NCBI RefSeq assembly: GCF_009696575.1
Contig: NZ_VULQ01000002.1
Coordinates: 237,926-301,925 of the forward strand
DNA: 64,000 bases
Source of the DNA: Anaerococcus porci
GTDB lineage: Bacteria > Bacillota > Clostridia > Tissierellales > Peptoniphilaceae
Direction: 5' to 3'
Positions 44,614 through 51,837 of this stretch are shown in pieces. The translations under genes were made by a program, and so were the position numbers. The notes under the pieces are model-generated. The model made no database searches, had not been told where the DNA came from, and saw nothing but the letters and a program-made list of their open reading frames with translations. Position 1 is the first letter of the stretch. The number at the start of each line of letters is the position of its first letter.

Positions 44614-45933
44614 CTATGTATTCATCAACACTTTTATAAATTTCTCAATAGAATATTCAAAGGCATCAAGTGTATCTATATCACTTGTCCCATCATCAAG
44701 CCTTATATCTTCCATTTCCTCTTCCTTCCAAACCGCAGTAGATAAAGCATCTACTAAGCTTTCACAATTCTTTGTATAAAAAAATCTATCAGAAGCAATC
44801 AAAGTATTGACAAGCCTTACCCTGTCATTGATTGGATTTTTGATAGAATTCTTAATCTTTATATTCAAATTTGCATCTAATAGAGCTTTTTGCATACCCT
44901 TGATTAAAACTTGTTCAGCACTATCAGCATAAACAAGATCAACATTACCATAAGTAGATTGGATAACTCTTACAAAATCTATTAATTGATTGTATAGATC
45001 TGTAGGTTTATCAGGTTCTAATCTCTCAGACCTTAACGCATATACCTTTTTAAATCCTCGACTTATACCTGTACATACAAAAGCGTGCTTCGAATTATTA
45101 CCACCAAAGTCCACTCCAATTTGTATCATCTGTAGTTCGTGAGGTTTTTCTTCAATTAAATAATCATCAGGACTATCAGCAAACTGCTTATAAATTAGAC
45201 CTTCAGCTACAACCCTAAGTCCCAATATATCTCTTTTGTACCAAACAGAATTAGGGTCATATTGTAGCTTTATTTCCTTCTTTCTTTGGTCTGAAATATT
45301 GATGTTATCATCGATTGTAAAATGTTTATAATTATATCCACCAAAATCAACCCCTTCATCAAACATATTTTGATATTTATCAATATAATCTAAATATATA
45401 TAATGATTAGGACTTGACGGGTTCAAATCCCAAAAAAACTTACGCTTTTTAGCTGCAGCAGTACGGTTAAAAGCTTCCTTGATACTATCTTTGTGATGTA
45501 AATTTATCTCCGTAGCAATCCACATACCAAACGAATTACCACGAATCTTCTTGTATGAATCAGCCTTAGCTGCCCCCGCAAATATCACTACCCTTTCCCT
45601 AAAATTAGTAAAAAGTCCTTTAACAATTAAAGCCTCATTCCCCTTATACTTTCCCCATCTACACTGACCTCGGAAAATATACTCCAAACCAAAACCATTA
45701 GCATCACCAATATTAAGCTTAGCATTAGCCCCAGTAGAACCTGTGGCAAGGTGGATTCTATCCTTTGTAGTTCGTAATTCGTGTGCAAAAGCATAGATAT
45801 TATCTACAGTCTTACCCGCTCTTACAGCCCCCTCTGCTATGTTATAAGTGTTACTTGCACACTTTCTTATATAATCAATATGCTTATCAGAAAAATTAAA
45901 AGGGATTGTTTTTCTTTTTCTAATATTTTCCAT
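44614..45933 (-). CDS. terL: Terminase large subunit
   Basis: 439 residues, PBSX/SPP1-type. Walker A-like EGAVRAGKT (about 35-43), motif SFGMWIATEINLHH, and nuclease-domain acidic residues in QIGVDFGGNNSKHAF and LVYADSAEQ. Cuts and pumps DNA into the head. Start overlaps the terS stop by 14 bases. Confidence 0.93.
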   Translation of the reverse strand: MENIRKRKTIPFNFSDKHIDYIRKCASNTYNIAEGAVRAGKTVDNIYAFAHELRTTKDRIHLATGSTGANAKLNIGDANGFGLEYIFRGQCRWGKYKGNEALIVKGLFTNFRERVVIFAGAAKADSYKKIRGNSFGMWIATEINLHHKDSIKEAFNRTAAAKKRKFFWDLNPSSPNHYIYLDYIDKYQNMFDEGVDFGGYNYKHFTIDDNINISDQRKKEIKLQYDPNSVWYKRDILGLRVVAEGLIYKQFADSPDDYLIEEKPHELQMIQIGVDFGGNNSKHAFVCTGISRGFKKVYALRSERLEPDKPTDLYNQLIDFVRVIQSTYGNVDLVYADSAEQVLIKGMQKALLDANLNIKIKNSIKNPINDRVRLVNTLIASDRFFYTKNCESLVDALSTAVWKEEEMEDIRLDDGTSDIDTLDAFEYSIEKFIKVLMNT

Positions 45934-46426
45934 AAATCATCCCATCTATATCGTCTAAATCTTCAACTTCTTCTGATATACCTTTCATGATTTCAATTTC
46001 TGTCTTAGTCTTTTGAATTTGGATTTCTTGTTTTTCTTTTTCAAGATCAGAATCATTAAGCCCAAATCTTCTCATTAGAAGTTCAGCAGCTTTAAGCCTA
46101 TCTTTGTTCTGAACCTTTACTTGCCCCAAGGCTTCTCCTCCAAACTCAGTCTTATAATAAACTTCATCGTGGGTTTCACCTCTTAAAACAGAAGTTAGGT
46201 ACTGCAGGACTTCTTTTGATTCAGCGATGGTCTCAGCTTCTAACTCTGATAATTTTTTATCAACATAAGCTTTTACCTTAGGATTTCTTAGTAATTTATG
46301 AGCCTCAACGCTAGCCATATTATCGCTACTATACTTATAACCAGCTTTCTTATATGCTTCAGTAGCATTCCCAGTCTTGATGTACTCATCAGCAAACTTC
46401 TTTTGTTTAATTGTCAATTTCTTCAA
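45920..46426 (-). CDS. terS: Terminase small subunit
   Basis: 168 residues: LTIKQKKFADEYIKTGNATE AYKKAGY is the HTH of Terminase_2 small subunits; central coiled region and acidic C-terminus. Binds the packaging site, probably just upstream or within the gene. Confidence 0.9.
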   Translation of the reverse strand: MKKLTIKQKKFADEYIKTGNATEAYKKAGYKYSSDNMASVEAHKLLRNPKVKAYVDKKLSELEAETIAESKEVLQYLTSVLRGETHDEVYYKTEFGGEALGQVKVQNKDRLKAAELLMRRFGLNDSDLEKEKQEIQIQKTKTEIEIMKGISEEVEDLDDIDGMIYGKY

Positions 46427-46624
46427 AGTACATCACCTCTTTCTTTTATGTACAAAAAAAGACAAGCCTTTTACAACTTGTCTTAAAAATGTTATTTAAA
46501 TATTTCTTAAATCCATCAACTAGGCTGCCAAAAAACAAATGAAAAAAACATACAAACGCACATTTTAAAAAAATAATATAATAATTTTAGGAGAAACATT
46601 TGGCAGCTTAGCTCATAAATTTAT
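46427..46624. other. Non-coding region before terS: terminator and large inverted repeat
   Basis: About 200 bases. A minus-strand terminator (AAGACAAG...CTTGTCTT then seven T, 46484-46453) lies 27 bases before the terS start, leaving no room for a promoter. Further away GCTGCCAAA (46524-46532) and TTTGGCAGC (46599-46607) form a 9-bp inverted repeat around a 66-base AT-rich core. A cos/pac site or a structured regulatory RNA are possible. Confidence 0.5.
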
Positions 46625-46651
46625 ATAAAAAAAGACGAGCCTAAACTCGCC
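46625..46651 (-). terminator. Terminator of relBE pair 2
   Basis: Minus strand: GGCGAGTTTAGGCTCGTC then TTTTTTT, starting at the relE stop. Confidence 0.75.
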
Positions 46652-46924
46652 TTACTTGTATATATTTTTTCTGTGTCCAATATCAATAGCAACAACAATA
46701 AGTTCATCATCTCTAATATCGCAAATAACCCTATAAGCACCAATCCTATATCGCCAAAGTCCATTATATTGACCAACAAGAGCCTTACCAATACTTCTAG
46801 GATTTTCAAGACCATCTAGTTTAGCCTTCATATCCCTAGCTAACATAAGACCTAAATGCTTATCCATCTTCTTAATCTTTTTCCTTACATCATCAGAAAT
46901 CAAAAGCCTATAAGTCATTTTCAA
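46652..46924 (-). CDS. relE: RelE-family toxin (pair 2)
   Basis: 90 residues. NPRSIGKALVGQYNGLWRYR, GAYRVICDIRD and DIGHRKNIYK match RelE/StbE interferases and the other RelE at 22857-23120. Overlaps its antitoxin gene by 17 bases. Confidence 0.9.
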   Translation of the reverse strand: MKMTYRLLISDDVRKKIKKMDKHLGLMLARDMKAKLDGLENPRSIGKALVGQYNGLWRYRIGAYRVICDIRDDELIVVAIDIGHRKNIYK

Positions 46925-47135
46925 GTTCCGAAATCAAATCATCAATAGAATAAGTCTTTGGATTTTCTTTGAAATTTTCTAAAGCCTTTATCCCCGTTTC
47001 ATAATCAAGTTCATCTTCAATTTGTTCAGCCAAAGCTGACTTGAAAAGTTCAGATAAACTTTTACCAGTATGCTTAGAATAAGTTTTAAAAAGCTTATTT
47101 TCTTCTTCATTTAACCTTAATGATACAACACTCAT
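46908..47135 (-). CDS. relB: RelB-family antitoxin (pair 2)
   Basis: 75 residues from ATG 47135, supported by AAGGAGGATTTT; an upstream start lacks an RBS. RHH part VVSLRLNEEENKLFKTYSKH TGKSLSELF, then an acidic tail (YSIDDLISELENDL) for toxin binding. Confidence 0.87.
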   Translation of the reverse strand: MSVVSLRLNEEENKLFKTYSKHTGKSLSELFKSALAEQIEDELDYETGIKALENFKENPKTYSIDDLISELENDL

Positions 47136-47196
47136 AAAATCCTCCTTATCTTTGTTTACATTGTAATACATCATGATAAGAAAGTCAATAAGCTAT

Positions 47197-47226
47197 AAAA
47201 AAGACGAACCCATTCGTTCGCCTTAA
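47197..47226 (-). terminator. Terminator of micropeptide cassette 3
   Basis: Minus strand: AAGGCGAACGAATGGGTTCGTC then TTTTTTA. Confidence 0.8.
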
Positions 47227-47288
47227 AAAAAATATACACTTCTAATCCTACAAAAAGTATACCACAAAAAACCTTTTTTGTCCACCTT

Positions 47289-47474
47289 TTATAAATTTTC
47301 TCTTCTTAGCCTAATCCATTCTTCAACTTCAAGCAAATCCTCTTCATTTGCCCAATCCCTAATATAAGCCTTACAACCCGATTTGTTTCTAGACTTTTTC
47401 TTAACATCAGGATTTTTAGCATCCCATTTTCTGCTAGCCCTAAGTTGAGCATCACTTGTCTTGTTCTCAGTCAT
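47289..47474 (-). CDS. Cassette 3 protein c, 61-residue TSEAQ-type small protein
   Basis: Starts MTENKTSDAQLRASRKWDAK, close to 16490-16681 (MSENKTSEAQRKANERW), and ends with a helix (DLLEVEEWIRLRREN). Third gene of its operon, RBS AGGAGGTAGT. Function unknown. Confidence 0.72.
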   Translation of the reverse strand: MTENKTSDAQLRASRKWDAKNPDVKKKSRNKSGCKAYIRDWANEEDLLEVEEWIRLRRENL

Positions 47475-47475
47475 A

Positions 47476-47586
47476 CTACCTCCTTAATAAATAAATTATT
47501 AATCCGATGGCTCCAATCATAGCTAAGGATTCAAAGACTTCTCTAATGCTTGGTTTTTCCCAAGATAAATCTACTTTGATTTTCAT
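47476..47586 (-). CDS. Cassette 3 peptide b, 36-residue membrane peptide
   Basis: MKIKVDLSWEKPSIREVFES then LAMIGAIGLIIYLLRR: polar start, one membrane span, Arg end. Positional and architectural equivalent of 16690-16797. Confidence 0.55.
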   Translation of the reverse strand: MKIKVDLSWEKPSIREVFESLAMIGAIGLIIYLLRR

Positions 47587-47622
47587 AATTTTATTAGTAT
47601 AATGGTATCAAAAGCTAGGGGC

Positions 47623-47721
47623 TTAACCCCTAACTATTTTGATTATGAGCCTTAACCCAAAGAATCTTATCTCAAGTTCGAATTCTTTGACGTTAAGGCT
47701 CTTTTTATTTTTCTTAACCAT
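47623..47721 (-). CDS. Cassette 3 peptide a, 32-residue peptide
   Basis: Lys-rich start, then EFELEIRFFGLRLIIKIVRG. RBS AAAGGAGGAAAGT. The stop overlaps a GGGGTTAAGCCCC hairpin, as in cassettes 1 and 4. Confidence 0.55.
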   Translation of the reverse strand: MVKKNKKSLNVKEFELEIRFFGLRLIIKIVRG

Positions 47722-47746
47722 TATACTTTCCTCCTTTCATACTTAT

Positions 47747-47775
47747 ATTATACTACCAACTTATATAATAATCAA
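47747..47775 (-). promoter_or_regulatory. Cassette 3 promoter
   Basis: TTGATT (47775-47770), 17-bp spacer, TATAAT (47752-47747). An interrupted dyad TTATA...TATAA spans the spacer, weaker than in cassettes 1 and 2. Confidence 0.65.
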
Positions 47776-47823
47776 CACTTTTTTTGAAAAAAATCAAATA
47801 AAAAAAGAGCGGAAAAAACCACC

Positions 47824-48297
47824 CTAATCTTCATCATAATTAACCAAAAACCTCCAAATACACAACAAAGCAACATTACTCTTGTTCCATATAGCACTCT
47901 TAGAAACCTTATACTTCTTAGCCAAAGACCTACAAGACTCATCCTTATACACCCACAAGCGAAGCACAATATTAATAAGCATACAATCATCAAGCGACCT
48001 AATAGCAAGCCTTATCGGTCTATAAACCTCCTTAATCTCCTCCATAACATCCTCCAAATCACCAACCTCATCGAGAATAAAACAAATAGCATCCTCCTGA
48101 CTAGACCCACCACCATGAACCGGCACAGAACTAGACCAACCAGTCCTAAGCATATCCAGCCTGTCCTTCTTACAACCAAGCTCTTGCTTAATCTCCTCCC
48201 TAACCTCCAAAGACCACCCATACCCTTTCAAAAACGCCTTTACAAAATCAACCCTAAAACGATTCTTCCTCTTCTCAAAATTACCTCTATAATCCAT
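47824..48297 (-). CDS. Late transcription regulator, sigma-70 region 4-like (ArpU/RinA type)
   Basis: 157 residues from ATG 48297 with AGGAGG seven bases upstream. The C-terminal HTH (SCRSLAKKYKVSKSAIWNKS) resembles sigma region 4 as in ArpU/RinA-type late activators, which sit between replication and packaging genes in many Bacillota phages. It may drive the terS-to-lysis operon. Confidence 0.72.
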   Translation of the reverse strand: MDYRGNFEKRKNRFRVDFVKAFLKGYGWSLEVREEIKQELGCKKDRLDMLRTGWSSSVPVHGGGSSQEDAICFILDEVGDLEDVMEEIKEVYRPIRLAIRSLDDCMLINIVLRLWVYKDESCRSLAKKYKVSKSAIWNKSNVALLCIWRFLVNYDED

Positions 48298-48397
48298 TAA
48301 ACCTCCTAAATCAAGCTCTAAGCGAATCAAAAAGATAGATGACCAATCAATCGCCAAAACCATATAAATGTCACCTACCCCTTAAATACCTCCAAAA

Positions 48398-48592
48398 TCA
48401 ACCCAAATAAGAATAAACACTTACATACATCAAAAAAATCGATAAAACAAAACCTAAAACAACCCCCGCCATAAAATCAACATACCTATTCTCCTCCAGC
48501 TTTGCTAAAAGCAAACCTACAAAAGACAAAAGCAAACCTATATAACAAAACTTAAACAAACACAACATAACCTCACCTAACACCTCCTTCAA
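48398..48592 (-). CDS. Small membrane protein, two spans
   Basis: 64 residues with hydrophobic stretches LCLFKFCYIGLLLSFVGLLL and VVLGFVLSIFLMYVSVY joined by a short acidic loop. Unrecognised; in the early/middle operon between rusA and the late regulator. Confidence 0.6.
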   Translation of the reverse strand: MKEVLGEVMLCLFKFCYIGLLLSFVGLLLAKLEENRYVDFMAGVVLGFVLSIFLMYVSVYSYLG

Positions 48593-48610
48593 TCCTTCTT
48601 ATCCTCGCCT

Positions 48611-48982
48611 TCAAACCCTCTTTATTTCAATTTCCACCCTAGGATTATTCTTATCATACAAAACCCTAGAACCATCATGCCCAACAACAATTTTACAATT
48701 ATCATCCTTGATAACCCCATAATCTGCCAAAATATCACAAGTAGCAGCCAAAAGATTTATAAGATCAACCCTATGTTTTGTTTTCCTGTAATAAACACAC
48801 TTAAGATTAATAGGATAATCAATCCCTTTCTTATATTTCCCCGTAATTTGTCTGCCACAATCTTCTGCATATTCCTTGTACCTAGCAGACTGAGACAAAA
48901 AAGATTGCCCCGTCTTTTTATTCCTAAAAATTTGCATAGAGTTTTTCTTAGTGGCAGGATTGCCATACAAAACCAGCTGCAC
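48611..48982 (-). CDS. RusA-type Holliday junction resolvase
   Basis: 123 residues: LVLYGNPATKKNSMQIFRNK, HRVDLINLLAATCDILADYG and VIKDDNCKIVVGHDG carry the RusA acidic residues. Resolves branched DNA from replication and RecT recombination before packaging. RBS overlaps the preceding gene end. Confidence 0.9.
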   Translation of the reverse strand: MQLVLYGNPATKKNSMQIFRNKKTGQSFLSQSARYKEYAEDCGRQITGKYKKGIDYPINLKCVYYRKTKHRVDLINLLAATCDILADYGVIKDDNCKIVVGHDGSRVLYDKNNPRVEIEIKRV

Positions 48983-48985
48983 TTC

Positions 48986-49180
48986 TCAACATCCTCCTTG
49001 ACCCCTTTTTATTTCGTTCTTAGTCCACATTAAATACTTGTATAAATTCAAAGCCCTTGCTTTTTTATCGCTGTATTTTACATCACTTTGATTAGGCTTA
49101 TATATCCAATCAATCAATTCTAAAATTATATCTATATCTTCTACTGCTAGCTTCACGTCAAATTTTTGTTTTATCATCAC
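48986..49180 (-). CDS. Small hypothetical protein
   Basis: 64 residues: KLAVEDIDIILELIDWIYKP, then a basic helix (YKYLMWTKNEIKRGQGGC). Between the initiator and rusA genes. No recognised family. Confidence 0.6.
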   Translation of the reverse strand: MMIKQKFDVKLAVEDIDIILELIDWIYKPNQSDVKYSDKKARALNLYKYLMWTKNEIKRGQGGC

Positions 49181-49266
49181 AATCAGCCCTTAAATCACCA
49201 TCATAATTATAGTAACAGTCAAGTATTAGTTGACAGTTACTATAACTTTCTAAAACAACATCTTCA

Positions 49267-50118
49267 TCATATCCCTTCAACAATTTTAAGCTCTCTCTTA
49301 GAAATAAACTCAACTATTCCTTCATCTAAATCTTTTTTTCTCCTAAGAACAGTATTCACATACTTAAAACTTGTAATATTAGCCTTCTGCTCCTCTTTCA
49401 GATACCAAAGAATATATATAACCTCCTGCCAACCATACTCTTTAACAGAGTTTACAATCATACCTAAATCATTAGTGCTAGTATTATTTTTAATAAAACG
49501 ATAATAATAAATAATAGTCCTCTTCTCCTCTTCGGATAAACCAGTTATATTATTATTGTCTAATTCTTTATCTATTCTTATCTTATCTATATCTATTCTA
49601 TTCTTATCTATATCTGGTCTGTGAGATGATGTTAGACCTAACGTTAGGTTTTTATCCTCATACATCTTCTTAAGTTCATCTATATCTTCTGTAAAACCAT
49701 CTTGATATGCGTTAATACCAACACTTAAAAGTTTTTTTCTCCAATAATAAAGCTTTTGTCTTTCAGCATTTCCAGTTTTAACCCTTTCCATACCATCTAT
49801 ATTTTGGTGTTTCTCCCAATTAGCAATACTTATAAGACCATCATCGCCAAGATTTATCATCTCAAACTGTTCAAATGTTTTAAGAGCAAGCCTTACGGTA
49901 TTGAGCGGTTGATTGCATATAGTAGCTAACATCTCATCCGTATAATTCATGTGTTGTCCTATATAAACCTCACCACCATCATTAGTCTTACCAGCAAGGC
50001 ATAAAAGCTGAATCCAAATCAGTATAATGACATCGCCCTCCGGCATAGACCTTATAAGTTTTATTTTCTCATCATCAAAGATATTAACTGATAACTTAAT
50101 CCAGCTTATACCTGCCAT
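49267..50118 (-). CDS. Replication initiator (phage replisome organiser / DnaD-like)
   Basis: 283 residues. N-terminal replisome-organiser winged helix (MAGISWIKLSVNIFDDEKIK, IWIQLLCLAGKTNDGGEVYI), a variable linker encoded by repeats (DIDKNRIDIDKIRIDKE), and a C-terminal DnaD-like domain (YRFIKNNTSTNDLGMIVNSV, YGWQEVIYILWYLKE). It should bind the origin and recruit the host helicase. The linker DNA is a good origin candidate. Confidence 0.88.
   Translation of the reverse strand: MAGISWIKLSVNIFDDEKIKLIRSMPEGDVIILIWIQLLCLAGKTNDGGEVYIGQHMNYTDEMLATICNQPLNTVRLALKTFEQFEMINLGDDGLISIANWEKHQNIDGMERVKTGNAERQKLYYWRKKLLSVGINAYQDGFTEDIDELKKMYEDKNLTLGLTSSHRPDIDKNRIDIDKIRIDKELDNNNITGLSEEEKRTIIYYYRFIKNNTSTNDLGMIVNSVKEYGWQEVIYILWYLKEEQKANITSFKYVNTVLRRKKDLDEGIVEFISKRELKIVEGI
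49566..49649. other. Candidate phage replication origin inside the initiator gene
   Basis: AT-rich direct repeats (two copies of CTATTCTTATCT, two of TCTATATCT) at about 49570-49615, followed by the perfect palindrome ACCTAACGTTAGGT (49636-49649). Lambda O-type initiators carry their iterons at this position. Confidence 0.5.
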
Positions 50119-50142
50119 CTAGTTTCTTAACCCCTTTCTTTG

Positions 50143-50868
50143 CTAACATATATAAACCAAAACTCCTGTTTTAGCCTTTAAGCTCTCTTCAATAACTTTT
50201 TCATCACTATTTCCATCTGATAAATGTAATACATATATTTTTTTAAGTTTGCTTAACCTATTCATATCTAAGGCTTCAAGCAATGTTTCTAATGATAAAT
50301 GGTTTTTCACAATCCTATTTCTTAAACTTATATTTATAAGTCCTTGTTTAAAGTTATAATCAAGCCTATCTTTCACATAATTGCACTCAACCATTAGATA
50401 ATCACAATCAGGAATCTTATATTTCATATAAGCCGTATCAGTTATAAAGACCAAAGACTCTCCATTTTTTACGCTTTTTATATAAAAACCTACAGGCTCA
50501 TCTGCATCGTGTATTGTTTCAAAAGCTAATACCTTAAAAGTCTTTATTTTTTCAGCTTTATAAGATACAAGCTCATCTTTTTTAACCCCTCTAAAATTGT
50601 GCAATCTATGACCTTTTAAATCTAAAGCTTTACTAGTCCCATAAGTCATATATAGGTCTATTCCATTTTTTAGCATATCTTTACAAGCCTTAGCGTGATC
50701 CATATGTTCGTGAGTGACTAAACAAGCGTCTAAACTGTGCATTTTAAACCTTAATTTTTTCTGTATAATTTTATAAGGTAGTCCACACTCTAATAAGAGC
50801 GTAGACTCACCATCAGAAACTTTGTAACAATTACCACTAGAACCTGTGCCTAGAACTTCTATATTCAT
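50143..50868 (-). CDS. MBL-fold metallohydrolase
   Basis: 241 residues: VLGTGSSGNCYKVSDGESTL, metal motif THEHMDHAKACKDM, ETIHDADEPVGFYI and a late HLSDGN. YycJ-like beta-lactamase fold nuclease often found after recT in phages. Start overlaps the recT stop. Probably acts in recombination; substrate not shown. Confidence 0.87.
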   Translation of the reverse strand: MNIEVLGTGSSGNCYKVSDGESTLLLECGLPYKIIQKKLRFKMHSLDACLVTHEHMDHAKACKDMLKNGIDLYMTYGTSKALDLKGHRLHNFRGVKKDELVSYKAEKIKTFKVLAFETIHDADEPVGFYIKSVKNGESLVFITDTAYMKYKIPDCDYLMVECNYVKDRLDYNFKQGLINISLRNRIVKNHLSLETLLEALDMNRLSKLKKIYVLHLSDGNSDEKVIEESLKAKTGVLVYIC

Positions 50869-51827
50869 TAAAATGGTGCCTTATCTAAAGCTTCAAAGTC
50901 ACTATCAAAGAAGTCAGATTGCCCTTCAATATTATCTTCTTCAAGCACTTCTCCAGTTTCTGAATCGACATTGCTTGGAATTTCCTTTTTTTCTTCTTTC
51001 ACTTCTTCAAATTGTGCTTCTTCATTATTTTCAAGAGAATTAGTGTCAAGCTCTAATAAATTCGCTTCGTTTTCTTTTTCTTCATTAAAGCTTTCATCTA
51101 CATAGGCTGTTAGCTTATCATCTTCACTCATTATTTCGCCATCATCTGAAGTATTAACAAAAGACTTAACCGCTCTATTCTTAACAGTTTTTATAGCTTG
51201 TTGATCAGGGAACATGTTATGTGCTTTAGAATCGCCTTTTGCATAACCCATATTCCAAGAATCTTTTATCTGCTCCATAGTCATATATTCTGTATACTTG
51301 ACAACGCCCTTGCTATCAGTTATTACAGCAACAGCTCCAACAATATTATTTTTCGTCCATTTTGTGATGTCGGGAACATATTTTGTTATTTCAGTTATGC
51401 CTTTTTGTAAGTTGTATCCAAGCTCAAATTCATCATCTTTGTATATTGCATATCCATATACATCTCCAATATCTTGACCACTTCTTTTTGCCATAGCAAC
51501 ATTGCCTTGATAAGAAATAGATAGAGTACATTTTCCACCATAAGGAATAAAATAACATTGCTTTTTAGATGGATTCAATCCTTTTTGTGCCATCTCCATA
51601 ACAGAATTCAATATGCTTCGTGGATCACATTTATCTATGATGCTTTTTCCTTTTTTATCAGGTTCTTGTAACAAATACCTAGATTGTTGTATAGCATTTT
51701 TAAAGCTATAATTTTCAGGCATATCAAACACACCTGATTTCAACATCTTTGTAACTTCATCAATCGCTTGATTAACTATTTGAGTTGCACTTGTACTAGT
51801 ATTTTTATTTTGTAAGCTATTTGTCAT
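50868..51827 (-). CDS. recT: RecT single-strand annealing recombinase
   Basis: 319 residues from ATG 51827 (AAGGAGAAAGAA upstream). GLNPSKKQCYFIPYGGKCTL and SISYQGNVAMAKRSG are the RecT core; the C-terminal 80 residues are acidic (EENEANLLELD). Anneals single strands during phage recombination. Usually paired with a nuclease; here the neighbours are the SbcC-like ATPase and the MBL protein. Confidence 0.92.
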   Translation of the reverse strand: MTNSLQNKNTSTSATQIVNQAIDEVTKMLKSGVFDMPENYSFKNAIQQSRYLLQEPDKKGKSIIDKCDPRSILNSVMEMAQKGLNPSKKQCYFIPYGGKCTLSISYQGNVAMAKRSGQDIGDVYGYAIYKDDEFELGYNLQKGITEITKYVPDITKWTKNNIVGAVAVITDSKGVVKYTEYMTMEQIKDSWNMGYAKGDSKAHNMFPDQQAIKTVKNRAVKSFVNTSDDGEIMSEDDKLTAYVDESFNEEKENEANLLELDTNSLENNEEAQFEEVKEEKKEIPSNVDSETGEVLEEDNIEGQSDFFDSDFEALDKAPF

Positions 51828-51837
51828 TTCTTTCTCC

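Noticed and set aside
49181..49300. Possible 40-codon TTG-start frame between initiator and 48986-49180
   Set aside because: Weak start and no recognisable similarity; overlaps both neighbours.
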